Source: Candidatus Fermentimicrarchaeum limneticum (GTDB taxonomy: Archaea; Micrarchaeota; Micrarchaeia; Burarchaeales; Fermentimicrarchaeaceae). From it: 61,384 nucleotides of DNA. The stretch covers positions 858,758 through 920,141 of the forward strand of contig CP058998.1 of assembly GCA_013426015.1 (NCBI GenBank), read 5' to 3'. Under the pieces are notes generated by a model. It was not told where the DNA came from. It searched no databases and was given only the letters and a program-made list of their open reading frames with translations. The position numbers and the translations under genes were made by a program. This document shows positions 8,173 to 16,104 of this stretch, in pieces. Within the stretch, counting starts at the first letter, position 1; the number at the start of each line of letters is the position of its first letter.

Positions 8173-9185
8173 CAACAGCTGCAGCAGCCAAGACTTGACA
8201 TACTCGTCTGATCGAGCATTCCGCATGCGTGGTTGTATCCAATTGCATCTCCAGCAGTTGCCGAGATTTCAAACAGCACCAAACTGCACGTGCCGAAATA
8301 ACTGTCTATACAACAACTGCAGCCACTCCATGAGAAATTGGCACGCGCAAGCCCATTTGCATCCGTAAGCGGGACGGGCGGAGTTATTTGGTACGTAATT
8401 TCCTGTAGAAGGCCCGCAGGCATACCGACGTCTACTGGCTGGATGTAAACCGGTACATTGGACATCGTATGGGTGGACTGGTCCCTAACTGTTACGTTTA
8501 TTTCATAGACTCCGGTGTTTACGGCTATGAAATTATGTGCGCAGTCCGCTGTCCATGAAACTTGAACCGAAGAAGGTCTTGGCGATGGGCAGTCCCACGG
8601 GCAGTTGGTGTAATTCTCCCCCGTATCGCACTTCATATCCTTGCAGCGCGGGGCAACTATGGTGGGGGCCAGTTCCAAGTCTGAGTTTATCTTGCCCTGG
8701 AAGCTCCTGTTCATGCCGTTGATGCAGGAAGAGGGAACCGAGCTGGTGTCGCAGTTCGTGTAGTTGAGCAGAACCGTAAATGCTGAGATCTTTCCGACAG
8801 ACGGCGTAAACTGCTTGTCGGTTATGTTGAACATGCAGACTATGTCACCGCCGCTCTGTACAATGTCAGCGGAACCCACGCATACTCCTGTGTAGTTGTT
8901 TATGCCGCTCTTGCCTATATTCTGGACTTGGATTATCTGTTTCCTGTTGTACAGCAGTATCCTCTTTCCAAGGCTGTTGGTCATCTGGAAAGTCAGCTTC
9001 ATCGTCCCGTCGCTGTTTTTGATAAATTGGTAGCTGGTGCACTGGAAACTGTTACCGAAGTTGCATTCAGAGGGGATCGACTGCGTAGCTGACAGGAAGT
9101 AGAATGCAGCTACTGCAGCGACTATCACCGCCAAAAGAGCCCAGCCGTATGCAGTGAGGAATTCTACTGCCACCTGCGCCTTCAT
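8169..9185 (-). CDS. Class III signal-peptide (type IV pilin-like) Cys-rich surface protein
   Basis: The N terminus MKAQVAVEFLTAYGWALL followed by a hydrophobic helix is the archaeal class III signal form, cut by a prepilin peptidase before QVAVEF. The remaining 300 or so residues are extracytoplasmic, beta-rich and rich in Cys, with CSCC near residue 292 and a CCSCC end. A CARDB/Ig-like segment is possible around 205-290. It may be a minor pilin or adhesin. The Cys pairs imply oxidative folding outside the cell, for which this window also encodes candidate thiol-redox proteins. The 3' end overlaps the kinase-like gene by 4 bases. Confidence 0.75.
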   Translation of the reverse strand: MKAQVAVEFLTAYGWALLAVIVAAVAAFYFLSATQSIPSECNFGNSFQCTSYQFIKNSDGTMKLTFQMTNSLGKRILLYNRKQIIQVQNIGKSGINNYTGVCVGSADIVQSGGDIVCMFNITDKQFTPSVGKISAFTVLLNYTNCDTSSVPSSCINGMNRSFQGKINSDLELAPTIVAPRCKDMKCDTGENYTNCPWDCPSPRPSSVQVSWTADCAHNFIAVNTGVYEINVTVRDQSTHTMSNVPVYIQPVDVGMPAGLLQEITYQITPPVPLTDANGLARANFSWSGCSCCIDSYFGTCSLVLFEISATAGDAIGYNHACGMLDQTSMSSLGCCSCC

Positions 9186-9239
9186 GTAGATTGTTAATGC
9201 GGCACGATATATAAATTTACTGTATTATGGAAGACGGCT

Positions 9240-9419
9240 CTACTGCTGCTTTTCTCTGATGACTACCAGCGGTATTGCGTCCTTCTCAAACTCCGCATAC
9301 GCAATTTTAAGCGGGTTCACGATGTCTCCCGGCAGCTCCATGAGTGGAGGCGCACCGGACGCCAGCTGAAGCGCGCGTGCCCCGATAATTCTTGCTTTCT
9401 CGAACCTCGTCAACTCCAT
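9240..9419 (-). CDS. rpoK: RNA polymerase subunit K (Rpb6-like)
   Basis: A 59-residue protein starting MELTRFEKARIIGARALQ and containing LASGAPPLMELPGDIVNPL. This is the conserved Rpb6/omega core that clamps the largest RNA polymerase subunit during assembly. It lies 8 bases downstream of the geranylgeranyl reductase gene on the same strand, with GGTGATAAA before the ATG, so it is probably the last gene of that operon. It is easily missed because of its length. Confidence 0.9.
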   Translation of the reverse strand: MELTRFEKARIIGARALQLASGAPPLMELPGDIVNPLKIAYAEFEKDAIPLVVIREKQQ

Positions 9420-9427
9420 TTTATCAC

Positions 9428-10609
9428 CTAGATCAAAGCGCTCAGAACCTTCAGAAGCTGAGGCCTTTTGAGCAGAACCTTTTCAACAACCGGCTTGTAA
9501 TCTCCTTTTATCAGCCTGTCTATATCATTGTCGTTAAGATATTTGAATATTGCATTGAAATCGCCATCATCCAGCTTCTCCAGCACCTTCCTGAGGCGCA
9601 GCCTTCTCATCAGCTTCGGCTCCACCCTCTTCCTCCATCTACTTTCGTACTCAAACAGGTGCTTCCTGTCGGTCTTTCCCTCCAGGGCGCACTTGGCGGC
9701 GACCTCTCCAGCCATGCCGCCCGCCTCCATTGCAAGCGCCATCCCTCCTCCGTGAATCGGGTCGACCTGGTGGGCTGCGGTTCCGACAACCATCAAACCG
9801 TCTGCAACAAGCTCCTTGAGGGGTTCGCCGACAGGTATGAGACCGCCTTTTATCGCAACGGTCTGCGCATCCTTGAAACGCTCATTGTTCTTTATGAATT
9901 TGTCCAGATATTCAACAGCATTACCCTTCTCAAGACCACCGATACCAACACCAACATTGGCAACATCCTTGCCTTTCGGGAAAACCCACACGTAACCTCT
10001 TGGGGCGGCATTCCTGCTGAAATAAATCTCAATCAAATCCTCGCATTCAACATTGACCATCTCGTACTCAATCCCGAAGTCTGTGTCGTAAAGCGTTGCG
10101 GTTGAATTCATGCCCGCCATCCTTGCAACGGTGGACTCGCCTCCGTCCGCGGCAATGAGCACCTTGCAGGTGGCTTCAAGTCTCTCTCCCATCGAACATG
10201 CTTTCACACCGCACGGCTTCCCATCCTTCTTTATCACATCGTAAACCTCTGTTTTAACAATGACGTCAGCACCTGCCCTGCCCGCATCTATGGCCAGATC
10301 CTTGTCGAAAACCTTCCTGTCAATCACATATCCTTTTGTCTCTGGGTTCTGTATCTTAACAGCCCTCTTCATGTCCGGCGAGTACAGCACAGAGCCGCTT
10401 ATTTCAGCAGAAATCGCCTTGGGGGATAGCTTCAACCCAAGTTCCTTAAGCCAGTGGGAGCCAAGCCCCTCACCGCATCTGACAGGCGCACCGAGCTCCT
10501 TCCTCCTGTCGATAAGCAGGACAGAAGCCCCTCCCTTGGCAGCGTTCTTGGCGGCAAAGCTGCCTCCAGGCCCTGCTCCGACGACGATTACATCATAATC
10601 CGTCTTCAC
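9428..10609 (-). CDS. Geranylgeranyl reductase family flavoprotein
   Basis: FAD-dependent reductase of archaeal lipid synthesis, saturating the isoprenoid chains of digeranylgeranylglycerophospholipid. The dinucleotide-binding GAGPGGSFAAKNAAKGG lies at residues 11-27, PVRCGEG near 42, GYVIDR near 92 and the second FAD motif HQVDPIHGGGMALAMEAG near 280. The length (393 aa) is normal. A small ferredoxin gene ends 4 bases upstream and is a plausible electron donor; rpoK follows 8 bases downstream. Confidence 0.92.
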   Translation of the reverse strand: MKTDYDVIVVGAGPGGSFAAKNAAKGGASVLLIDRRKELGAPVRCGEGLGSHWLKELGLKLSPKAISAEISGSVLYSPDMKRAVKIQNPETKGYVIDRKVFDKDLAIDAGRAGADVIVKTEVYDVIKKDGKPCGVKACSMGERLEATCKVLIAADGGESTVARMAGMNSTATLYDTDFGIEYEMVNVECEDLIEIYFSRNAAPRGYVWVFPKGKDVANVGVGIGGLEKGNAVEYLDKFIKNNERFKDAQTVAIKGGLIPVGEPLKELVADGLMVVGTAAHQVDPIHGGGMALAMEAGGMAGEVAAKCALEGKTDRKHLFEYESRWRKRVEPKLMRRLRLRKVLEKLDDGDFNAIFKYLNDNDIDRLIKGDYKPVVEKVLLKRPQLLKVLSALI

Positions 10610-10613
10610 TCAA

Positions 10614-10787
10614 TCACTTCCTCATGGTAATTGCCTTCATGGGGCATGCTTTCGCGCAATTGCCGCAGTTTATGCACTTCTCCTGAGTGTATTCAACAAA
10701 CGTCTCCTTGAGGATAAGTGCAAGTTTAGGACAAACTCCTACGCACGCGCCACAGTAGATGCATCTGCTTCTGTCAATTTCTATCAA
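10614..10787 (-). CDS. 2[4Fe-4S] ferredoxin
   Basis: A 57-residue ferredoxin with two complete CxxCxxCxxxCP motifs (CIYCGACVGVCP and CINCGNCAKACP). The TTG start at 10787 gives MIEIDRSRC and is preceded by AAGGTG. A longer frame to 11009 exists, but its upstream part is antisense-like and not credible. The 4-base gap to the geranylgeranyl reductase gene argues for co-transcription and for a role in supplying electrons to chain saturation. Confidence 0.88.
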   Translation of the reverse strand: MIEIDRSRCIYCGACVGVCPKLALILKETFVEYTQEKCINCGNCAKACPMKAITMRK

Positions 10788-10839
10788 GCTTACACCTTCG
10801 GTTCTTGAATTATAGGCATGAATTAATAAAAAATTAACG

Positions 10840-11523
10840 TTACCACTCATTGTACTCCACATCGTTGAACTCATAGATGATTTTGTTCTCCTCATCCCTC
10901 TCGGTTGATATCTGCGCCTCCAGAATCTCCTTGCTGCCTGCCAGGTTGACATTGTGCACGGGGTCGAAGAGGAAGTAGCGGTTCCCGAAGCTGAACATGA
11001 CGAAAGCATGCTTCAGACCACCCTTCATCTCCACAACCACCTTGGCATTCCTGTTTCCAAGCGCTATCAGCAATGAGCATAGTAGGATTGCCTTGTCCAT
11101 CTCGTCAGCTGCCTTCAACTCCAATATTTCCTTGGGGCTCAGCCAGAACTCCACGGGCACATGCTCTGTCTTTATCTCGTCCTTGACGAACTGGAACGCC
11201 TTTTGCGCAGCTGCAAGGAAGTCCTTATTGTAATCGTAGGCGCCGAGGTCCTTCGTGAGCTTCTCCTTCAGCTCGGTTACGGCGGAGCTCTGCGGCCTGA
11301 CAAGGCTCCTCAGCTCAGGTATGGACTTGCTCTCTGAAGCCTCAATCAACTCTCTGTATCTCTCGATTATCTTTCTGTAGACTGCTTCCCGCCTCTTGGA
11401 GGCGTCCAGCTCGGACTCACACTCCTCACAGGGTGGTTTCTCCGGCTCTGGCTTGGGCTCGGGCTTCTCCTTCTTCCTGAGGAAGGGGATTATGTTCGCC
11501 GCGAATACAATTATATATACCAC
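10840..11523 (-). CDS. Transglutaminase-like protein
   Basis: A 227-residue protein. Residues 1-35 hold a short hydrophobic segment and a Pro/Glu/Lys linker; residues 36-110 are helical and charged. The last 100 residues resemble the papain-like transglutaminase core, with DEMDKAILLCSLLIALGN (candidate Cys), KHAFVMF (His) and YFLFDPVHN (Asp). The Cys sits in LLCSLL rather than the more usual G-C position, so activity is uncertain. The GTG start at 11523 is tentative because no in-frame ATG is near. The promoter region is shared with the divergent beta-CASP gene. Confidence 0.7.
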   Translation of the reverse strand: MVYIIVFAANIIPFLRKKEKPEPKPEPEKPPCEECESELDASKRREAVYRKIIERYRELIEASESKSIPELRSLVRPQSSAVTELKEKLTKDLGAYDYNKDFLAAAQKAFQFVKDEIKTEHVPVEFWLSPKEILELKAADEMDKAILLCSLLIALGNRNAKVVVEMKGGLKHAFVMFSFGNRYFLFDPVHNVNLAGSKEILEAQISTERDEENKIIYEFNDVEYNEW

Positions 11524-11558
11524 CTACTATTCTCTTATGACGCTTAATTAATAAAATC

Positions 11559-12869
11559 ATGGGTGATTTCACGGATATAACTTTTTTTGGCGGTGCCAAT
11601 GAGGTAGGCAGGAACTGCTTGTTGGTTGAGGATGGAAGGGCGAATTTGCTGCTTGATGCGGGCGTGAAACTTGGGGAGAAGGATGAGTATCCCTTAATCA
11701 GCAATGACATGGTCAGGAGGCTCCACAGGATAGCGATAAGCCACACCCACCTTGACCATGTGGGCTACCTACCCCATATGTATGCAAAGGGGTGCAGGGC
11801 AGAGGTGTACTCCACCAAGCCCACGCATGACCTGACCCAGTTGCTGCTTGCGGACTACCTCAGGATAAACCGGGGGATGAAGTTCTCCAATAATGACATA
11901 ATAAAAGCAATGAAGATGTGGAAGATGGTGGAGTATGGGGAGGTTGTGGGAGACAAGCTGAAGTTTTCCTTCCACAAGTCCGGCCACATACTGGGAAGCT
12001 CCATGGTGCTTATAGGAGGGAGCAGCAGGCTGCTGTTCAGTTCTGACGTAAACGACAGGGAAACAAAGCTGCTTGATCCCGGGGAGAAGAACCTTGTTGC
12101 TGAAAATCTTATAATTGAGAGCACATACGGAGCTCCTAGCGACCAGCTTCCCACCCTCAAGAGTGCCTCAAAGATGCTGTGCGACAGTATAAACAGGACT
12201 ATAAAGAAGGGGGGCAAGGTTTTGATACCCAGCTTTGCAGTCGGGAGGGCTCAGGAGATTCTTTTCATACTGGAGAGTTACATGAGTTCTGGGGTACTTG
12301 AACAGGTTCCCATATTCGTTGATGGCATGATACTGAAGGCGAACAGGATATACAGGCAGAACGTCATCTACGCACGCGATGAGATACAGAAGAGAATCCT
12401 GATGAGTGATGACGACCCGTTCAAGAGCAAGTTCTTCCACACCCCGAAAACAAAGGACAGGAGTGATGTGCTGAAGGCAGGGAGCGCAATCATTGTATCC
12501 ACTTCAGGAATGCTCACAGGAGGACCGGTGCTGCATTACCTCAAGAAGCTTGCGGGGGACAGCAACAACCTTCTCATACTTGTTGGTTACCAGGCAGAAG
12601 GAACTTTGGGCAGGAAGCTGCTTGATGGTGAGAGGAGAATAATGATAGACGGCAGGGAAATTGAATTGAAGATGGGTGTTGAGCAGGCTCACTTCAGCGC
12701 ACATGCTGATTACAAGGGGCTGCTTGATATTGTGAGGAGCATGAGGAAGCTGAAGAAAGTTTTTGTCATGCATGGGGAGGGTGAGAAGCCAAAGAAGCTC
12801 GGCGAGGCGATACAGAACATGGGATATGAAGTCATCCTTCCAAGGAATGGGGAGAGTTTCAGAATCTAG
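11559..12869 (+). CDS. Beta-CASP metallo-beta-lactamase ribonuclease (aCPSF2-like)
   Basis: CPSF73-like RNA nuclease of 436 aa without N-terminal KH domains, matching the aCPSF2 type. Metal-binding motif 2 is SHTHLDH near residue 68; GHILGSSM near 147 and SSDVND near 163 supply other ligands. The beta-CASP motifs follow: ESTYG near 190, PSFAVGRAQE near 230, STSGMLTGGP near 315 and HFSAHAD near 375. Family members cut or trim RNA 5' or 3' ends. The transcript is probably leaderless, with TATA-like sequence around 11511-11518 or 11546-11555. Confidence 0.93.
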   Translation: MGDFTDITFFGGANEVGRNCLLVEDGRANLLLDAGVKLGEKDEYPLISNDMVRRLHRIAISHTHLDHVGYLPHMYAKGCRAEVYSTKPTHDLTQLLLADYLRINRGMKFSNNDIIKAMKMWKMVEYGEVVGDKLKFSFHKSGHILGSSMVLIGGSSRLLFSSDVNDRETKLLDPGEKNLVAENLIIESTYGAPSDQLPTLKSASKMLCDSINRTIKKGGKVLIPSFAVGRAQEILFILESYMSSGVLEQVPIFVDGMILKANRIYRQNVIYARDEIQKRILMSDDDPFKSKFFHTPKTKDRSDVLKAGSAIIVSTSGMLTGGPVLHYLKKLAGDSNNLLILVGYQAEGTLGRKLLDGERRIMIDGREIELKMGVEQAHFSAHADYKGLLDIVRSMRKLKKVFVMHGEGEKPKKLGEAIQNMGYEVILPRNGESFRI

Positions 12870-12900
12870 TTTTTAAACTTCAGATTGCAACTCTAACTGC

Positions 12901-14217
12901 ATGGAATCCGCTTTCATTAAAAGATGCAATGAGGTCAGAGGAACTATAGAAGGATTCGGGAATCCTCTTATTGTCAACCACTACGATGCAGACGGACTGG
13001 CAGCCGGATCGCTCGTTGCAAAGGCGCTCAGAAATAGAGGAATAAATTACAGCATGCTGACTCTCCGCAAGCTTGAGTATAGGAGTGAGATGAGGGACGC
13101 AGGGGAGCTGATTTTTGTTGATTTTGGAGGGGTCGAAGAGGCGCTTGGAGATGTGCTAAAAGGGAAGAAGGTTGTGATAATAGACCACCATCAGAGTAGT
13201 GAGGGTGAAATCCTCCAGGCAAACTCCCAGCTTTTCGGCTTCGACGGCGGGAGCGAGATAAGCTCCTCTGGAACGGCCTACATGGTGTTCAGGGATGCCG
13301 AACTCGTGGACTTGGCTCTGGTTGGCGCAGTGGGGGACATGCAGTTCCCTCTCAAAAGCCTTAACAGAAAAATTCTCAGGGAAGGGATTGAGAATGGGAT
13401 TGTGAGATGCGACATTGATTTGAACATCTTTGGGAGGATGAGCAGGCCGCTGGTGTGGTTCCTTTCCTACTGCACAGAGCCGTTCCTCCCGGGGCTTACG
13501 GGTAACGATGGGAACTGCTACAGGTTCCTCAGCGAGACCGGGATAGATTTCAGGAAGGACGGGAAATGGAGGAGGTATTTCGAGCTGGATATGGAGGAGA
13601 GGATTCAGCTCATATCCGCCCTTGTTGCCTACCTCCACTCAAAGGGTGCTGGAGAAGCTGCAAAGGAGCTGATTGGAGAGGTCTATATACTTGCGAAGCA
13701 GCCCGAAGGAAGCGAATTGAGGGATGCAAAGGAGTACAGCACGCTCCTCAACGCCTGCGGGAGGCACAACAGACCAGAGATAGGGATTCGCGTATGTTTG
13801 GGCGAGGAAGGAGCAATTGAAGAAGCCAGAACTCTTCTGAACGAACACAGGAAACAGCTCAGGGAAGGAATGTTCTATGCGATTTCAAACTACGAGGATT
13901 TTGGGAAGTTCTACTTCCTGGATGGAAGGGGCAGGATAGAGGATGGAGTGATAGGGGTGGTTGCCGGCATGCTGTACGGAGGGGCGCTGCCTGGAGACAA
14001 GCCGATAGTTGGGATTGCTTTTGATGAGGAAGGAAAGATAAAAATTTCAGCAAGGGCCACCAGGAAGCTTGTTGACGGTGGTTTGAATTTGGGCGAGGCT
14101 CTCAGCAAGGCCTGCAGTAGTATAGGGGTTGGTGGGGGGCACAACATAGCTGCGGGAGCGACTATAGAGAGGGACAAGCTCAACGAATTCCTGCTGAACT
14201 TCGGGAGAGCGCTGTGA
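12901..14217 (+). CDS. DHH/DHHA1 phosphoesterase, GAN/RecJ-like exonuclease
   Basis: A 438-residue DHH-superfamily nuclease. HYDADGLAAG near residue 23 supplies two metal-binding Asp residues, VDFGG near 63 another, and IDHHQ near 96 the DHH motif. The C-terminal DHHA1 domain ends with SIGVGGGHNIAAGATIE. Archaeal members include GAN, which binds GINS in the replisome and degrades single-stranded DNA or RNA. It lies 31 bases after the beta-CASP gene and is probably co-transcribed. The end overlaps the convergent transporter by 38 bases. Confidence 0.9.
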   Translation: MESAFIKRCNEVRGTIEGFGNPLIVNHYDADGLAAGSLVAKALRNRGINYSMLTLRKLEYRSEMRDAGELIFVDFGGVEEALGDVLKGKKVVIIDHHQSSEGEILQANSQLFGFDGGSEISSSGTAYMVFRDAELVDLALVGAVGDMQFPLKSLNRKILREGIENGIVRCDIDLNIFGRMSRPLVWFLSYCTEPFLPGLTGNDGNCYRFLSETGIDFRKDGKWRRYFELDMEERIQLISALVAYLHSKGAGEAAKELIGEVYILAKQPEGSELRDAKEYSTLLNACGRHNRPEIGIRVCLGEEGAIEEARTLLNEHRKQLREGMFYAISNYEDFGKFYFLDGRGRIEDGVIGVVAGMLYGGALPGDKPIVGIAFDEEGKIKISARATRKLVDGGLNLGEALSKACSSIGVGGGHNIAAGATIERDKLNEFLLNFGRAL

Positions 14218-15097
14218 CCCTGCTGCCAAAGACCTCCAACAGGGTCATGAGTATGAGCTGCGCTATCAGGTTTGCCGCCATGGGAAGCGCGGCAGCAGTT
14301 CCGAAAAGTTTCAGCACTATGGCAAAGGACAGCAACGCATTCTTGATGCTGGTTGCAACGAAAAAGGTGATTGCAGTTTCCTCCCCGTACCTCCTGCCGA
14401 AGAGATAGGCCAGCCCGCCCCCGAATAGGAGGAGTATGAGTATTGCCGCTGTCAGGCCCAGAAGCTGGTACTCGTTTCCGACTATTGCGTCATGGCTTAT
14501 TCCTATTATGCCCGCGCCTAGGAGAAACATGACTACGAGCTGGTAATCCCTGCGCCTGTTTATCTCGTCAACTGCCCTTTTGAAAAATTTCTTCGTCAGG
14601 AGCGCAATGAGTATGGGTACCACTATGACTTCTACGAGGATGCTGAAAATTTTGTTGTTGTCAACCTGAGCCACTGCTCCTGCGAGGGCCTGGATTGTAA
14701 GTGGGATTGTCACCAGGGAGAGCAGCGAGGAGATGAACGAAATTATTACTCCAAGCGCAATGTCCCCTCCGAGAAACGAGGTGAAGAAGGCAGTCGCCGC
14801 AGCGCTCGGGGACGAGAAGGCGAACAGCACTCCCAGGAAAGTTGTTGAATTCAGCCGTCTGAATGGAAGCGAGAGCAGGGGCATTAGAACGAAAACAAAA
14901 AGCAGGAGGACGAGCAGGCCCTTTGAGTCAACCTTCTTGAATTCGTCCTTTTTCACCCTCAGGGCGGAGAAGAACATCAGCAGGGCAAGAAGGAAGTTGA
15001 GGTAGTCTCTCCACAGGACTGAAACTCCGGGCAGCAGCAGCCCGAAGAGTATTGAGATGACTATTACAAGGGAGAACAGGTATTTACTCATCGGCAT
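14180..15097 (-). CDS. Bile acid:sodium symporter-family transporter
   Basis: Integral membrane protein of about 305 aa with 9-10 hydrophobic helices of the SBF/BART superfamily. The motif FAFSSPSAAATAFFTSFLGG near residue 90 and the discontinuous-helix-like FVATSIKNALLSFA near 245 match this fold. The substrate could be an organic anion or a small carboxylate. The gene overlaps the end of rnhB by 14 bases, so it is translationally coupled to it. ATG 15097 and ATG 15091 are both possible starts. Confidence 0.82.
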   Translation of the reverse strand: MPMSKYLFSLVIVISILFGLLLPGVSVLWRDYLNFLLALLMFFSALRVKKDEFKKVDSKGLLVLLLFVFVLMPLLSLPFRRLNSTTFLGVLFAFSSPSAAATAFFTSFLGGDIALGVIISFISSLLSLVTIPLTIQALAGAVAQVDNNKIFSILVEVIVVPILIALLTKKFFKRAVDEINRRRDYQLVVMFLLGAGIIGISHDAIVGNEYQLLGLTAAILILLLFGGGLAYLFGRRYGEETAITFFVATSIKNALLSFAIVLKLFGTAAALPMAANLIAQLILMTLLEVFGSRVTALSRSSAGIR

Positions 15098-15740
15098 CAA
15101 ACTCGCTCAGCTTTCTCTGCTTCAGGTTGTCGATGGTCTCCCACTCCTTCCTTATATATTTGTGTATCTCCTCCCTGTGGAAGTTCTTCTTCAGGAAGCT
15201 TATCGTCCTATCATCCGAGGTGTATCCGCTGCCGAAATCACAGGCTAACTCCTTCTTTATCTCTTCTATCACTGCGTCCCTCTCAACCTTTGCGATTATG
15301 GATGCAGCAGACACTATGGGGTATTTGAAATCCGCCTTGTGCTCGCAGAGTAGTTCCTCATTTCCCTGGTGGTACTTACTTATCCTGCTGCAGAACCTCC
15401 CAGCAACCGTGTCTGGTGAGTCTATGTAAACAACCTGTGGCTTGTACCGGAGCATTGACAATGCCTTCCCAAGCTCCATTGCCTCAATCTCATTCAAGCT
15501 GCGCTTCTTCATCACATCGTTCAGGGTGGCAGCAGTCGTTTTCATGACAATGAGCTCGGTACAGATCTCCCTTATCTTTCCGTAGAGGTGCTCCCTTCTC
15601 TTTGGGGTGAGCAGCTTGGAATCCTTCACCCCAATCTTCCTCAGCTCTTCTTCTCTCTCCTGCTCGACAGTTGCAAGGCACATGACGAGCGGACCGAGCA
15701 CACATCCCCTGCCTGCCTCGTCAGCACCTCCTATGAGTAT
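15084..15740 (-). CDS. rnhB: Ribonuclease HII with likely ATA start
   Basis: Cuts RNA in RNA-DNA hybrids and at embedded ribonucleotides. The hallmark ADEAGRG lies upstream of every in-frame ATG, GTG or TTG, so a start at GTG 15701 would delete an active-site Asp and Glu. Reading from ATA at 15740 gives MLIGGADEAGRG, the normal family N terminus, and AGAGGTG lies five bases before it. Other active-site residues are in VYIDSPD near residue 119 and in the HKADF segment near 151. Either an AUA start or a small sequence error explains the lack of a standard start. The C terminus is normal. Confidence 0.9.
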   Translation of the reverse strand: MLIGGADEAGRGCVLGPLVMCLATVEQEREEELRKIGVKDSKLLTPKRREHLYGKIREICTELIVMKTTAATLNDVMKKRSLNEIEAMELGKALSMLRYKPQVVYIDSPDTVAGRFCSRISKYHQGNEELLCEHKADFKYPIVSAASIIAKVERDAVIEEIKKELACDFGSGYTSDDRTISFLKKNFHREEIHKYIRKEWETIDNLKQRKLSEFDADE

Positions 15741-15790
15741 GGTATCACCTCTTACTAGCTAGAAGAAATAGAATGAGAATATATTAAAAA

Positions 15791-16042
15791 TCAAAGGACC
15801 TTCTTGTCCAGGATTATATGGTCCGAAACAGCAAGCACTGCGGTATAGGGTATCAGGAGCATTCCCTCCTCCCTCTTCATCTTCCTCACTGTCGGGTTGT
15901 CTACATTTGGTTCAACAATCAGCGATTCTATCTTGCCAGTGACCTCACTGATGTAGGCATCAACGAACTTGCCTATCTCCTCGCCGTCATTTGTTATCAA
16001 CTTCTTACCGGCCAGCTGCTTCGCAATAACGAATTTGCCCAT
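15791..16042 (-). CDS. PRC-barrel domain protein
   Basis: An 83-residue single PRC-barrel protein (IAKQLAGKKLITNDGEEIGK, then SEVTGKIESLIVEP). In archaea such proteins are small and common, with links to RNA processing and cell division (CdpB-like), but the role here is not readable. I chose ATG at 16042 because AAGGTGGT precedes it by five bases; an upstream start at 16063 would bury this site. Confidence 0.85.
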   Translation of the reverse strand: MGKFVIAKQLAGKKLITNDGEEIGKFVDAYISEVTGKIESLIVEPNVDNPTVRKMKREEGMLLIPYTAVLAVSDHIILDKKVL

Positions 16043-16104
16043 TAGTACCACCTTCAATTCCAAGAAAGAATTTCTTAGGCGTTATTTAAATAGCTTTCTA
16101 TTTG

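Noticed and set aside
9392-10105. 237-aa plus-strand ORF opposite geranylgeranyl reductase
   Set aside because: Shadow frame: the minus strand has clear FAD motifs and operon spacing, while this one has no promoter, ribosome site or family pattern.
10788-11009. N-terminal extension of the ferredoxin ORF (131 aa)
   Set aside because: The extra sequence overlaps the transglutaminase-like gene in another frame and is Ser/Arg-rich nonsense; the 57-aa form with AAGGTG before TTG fits the family.
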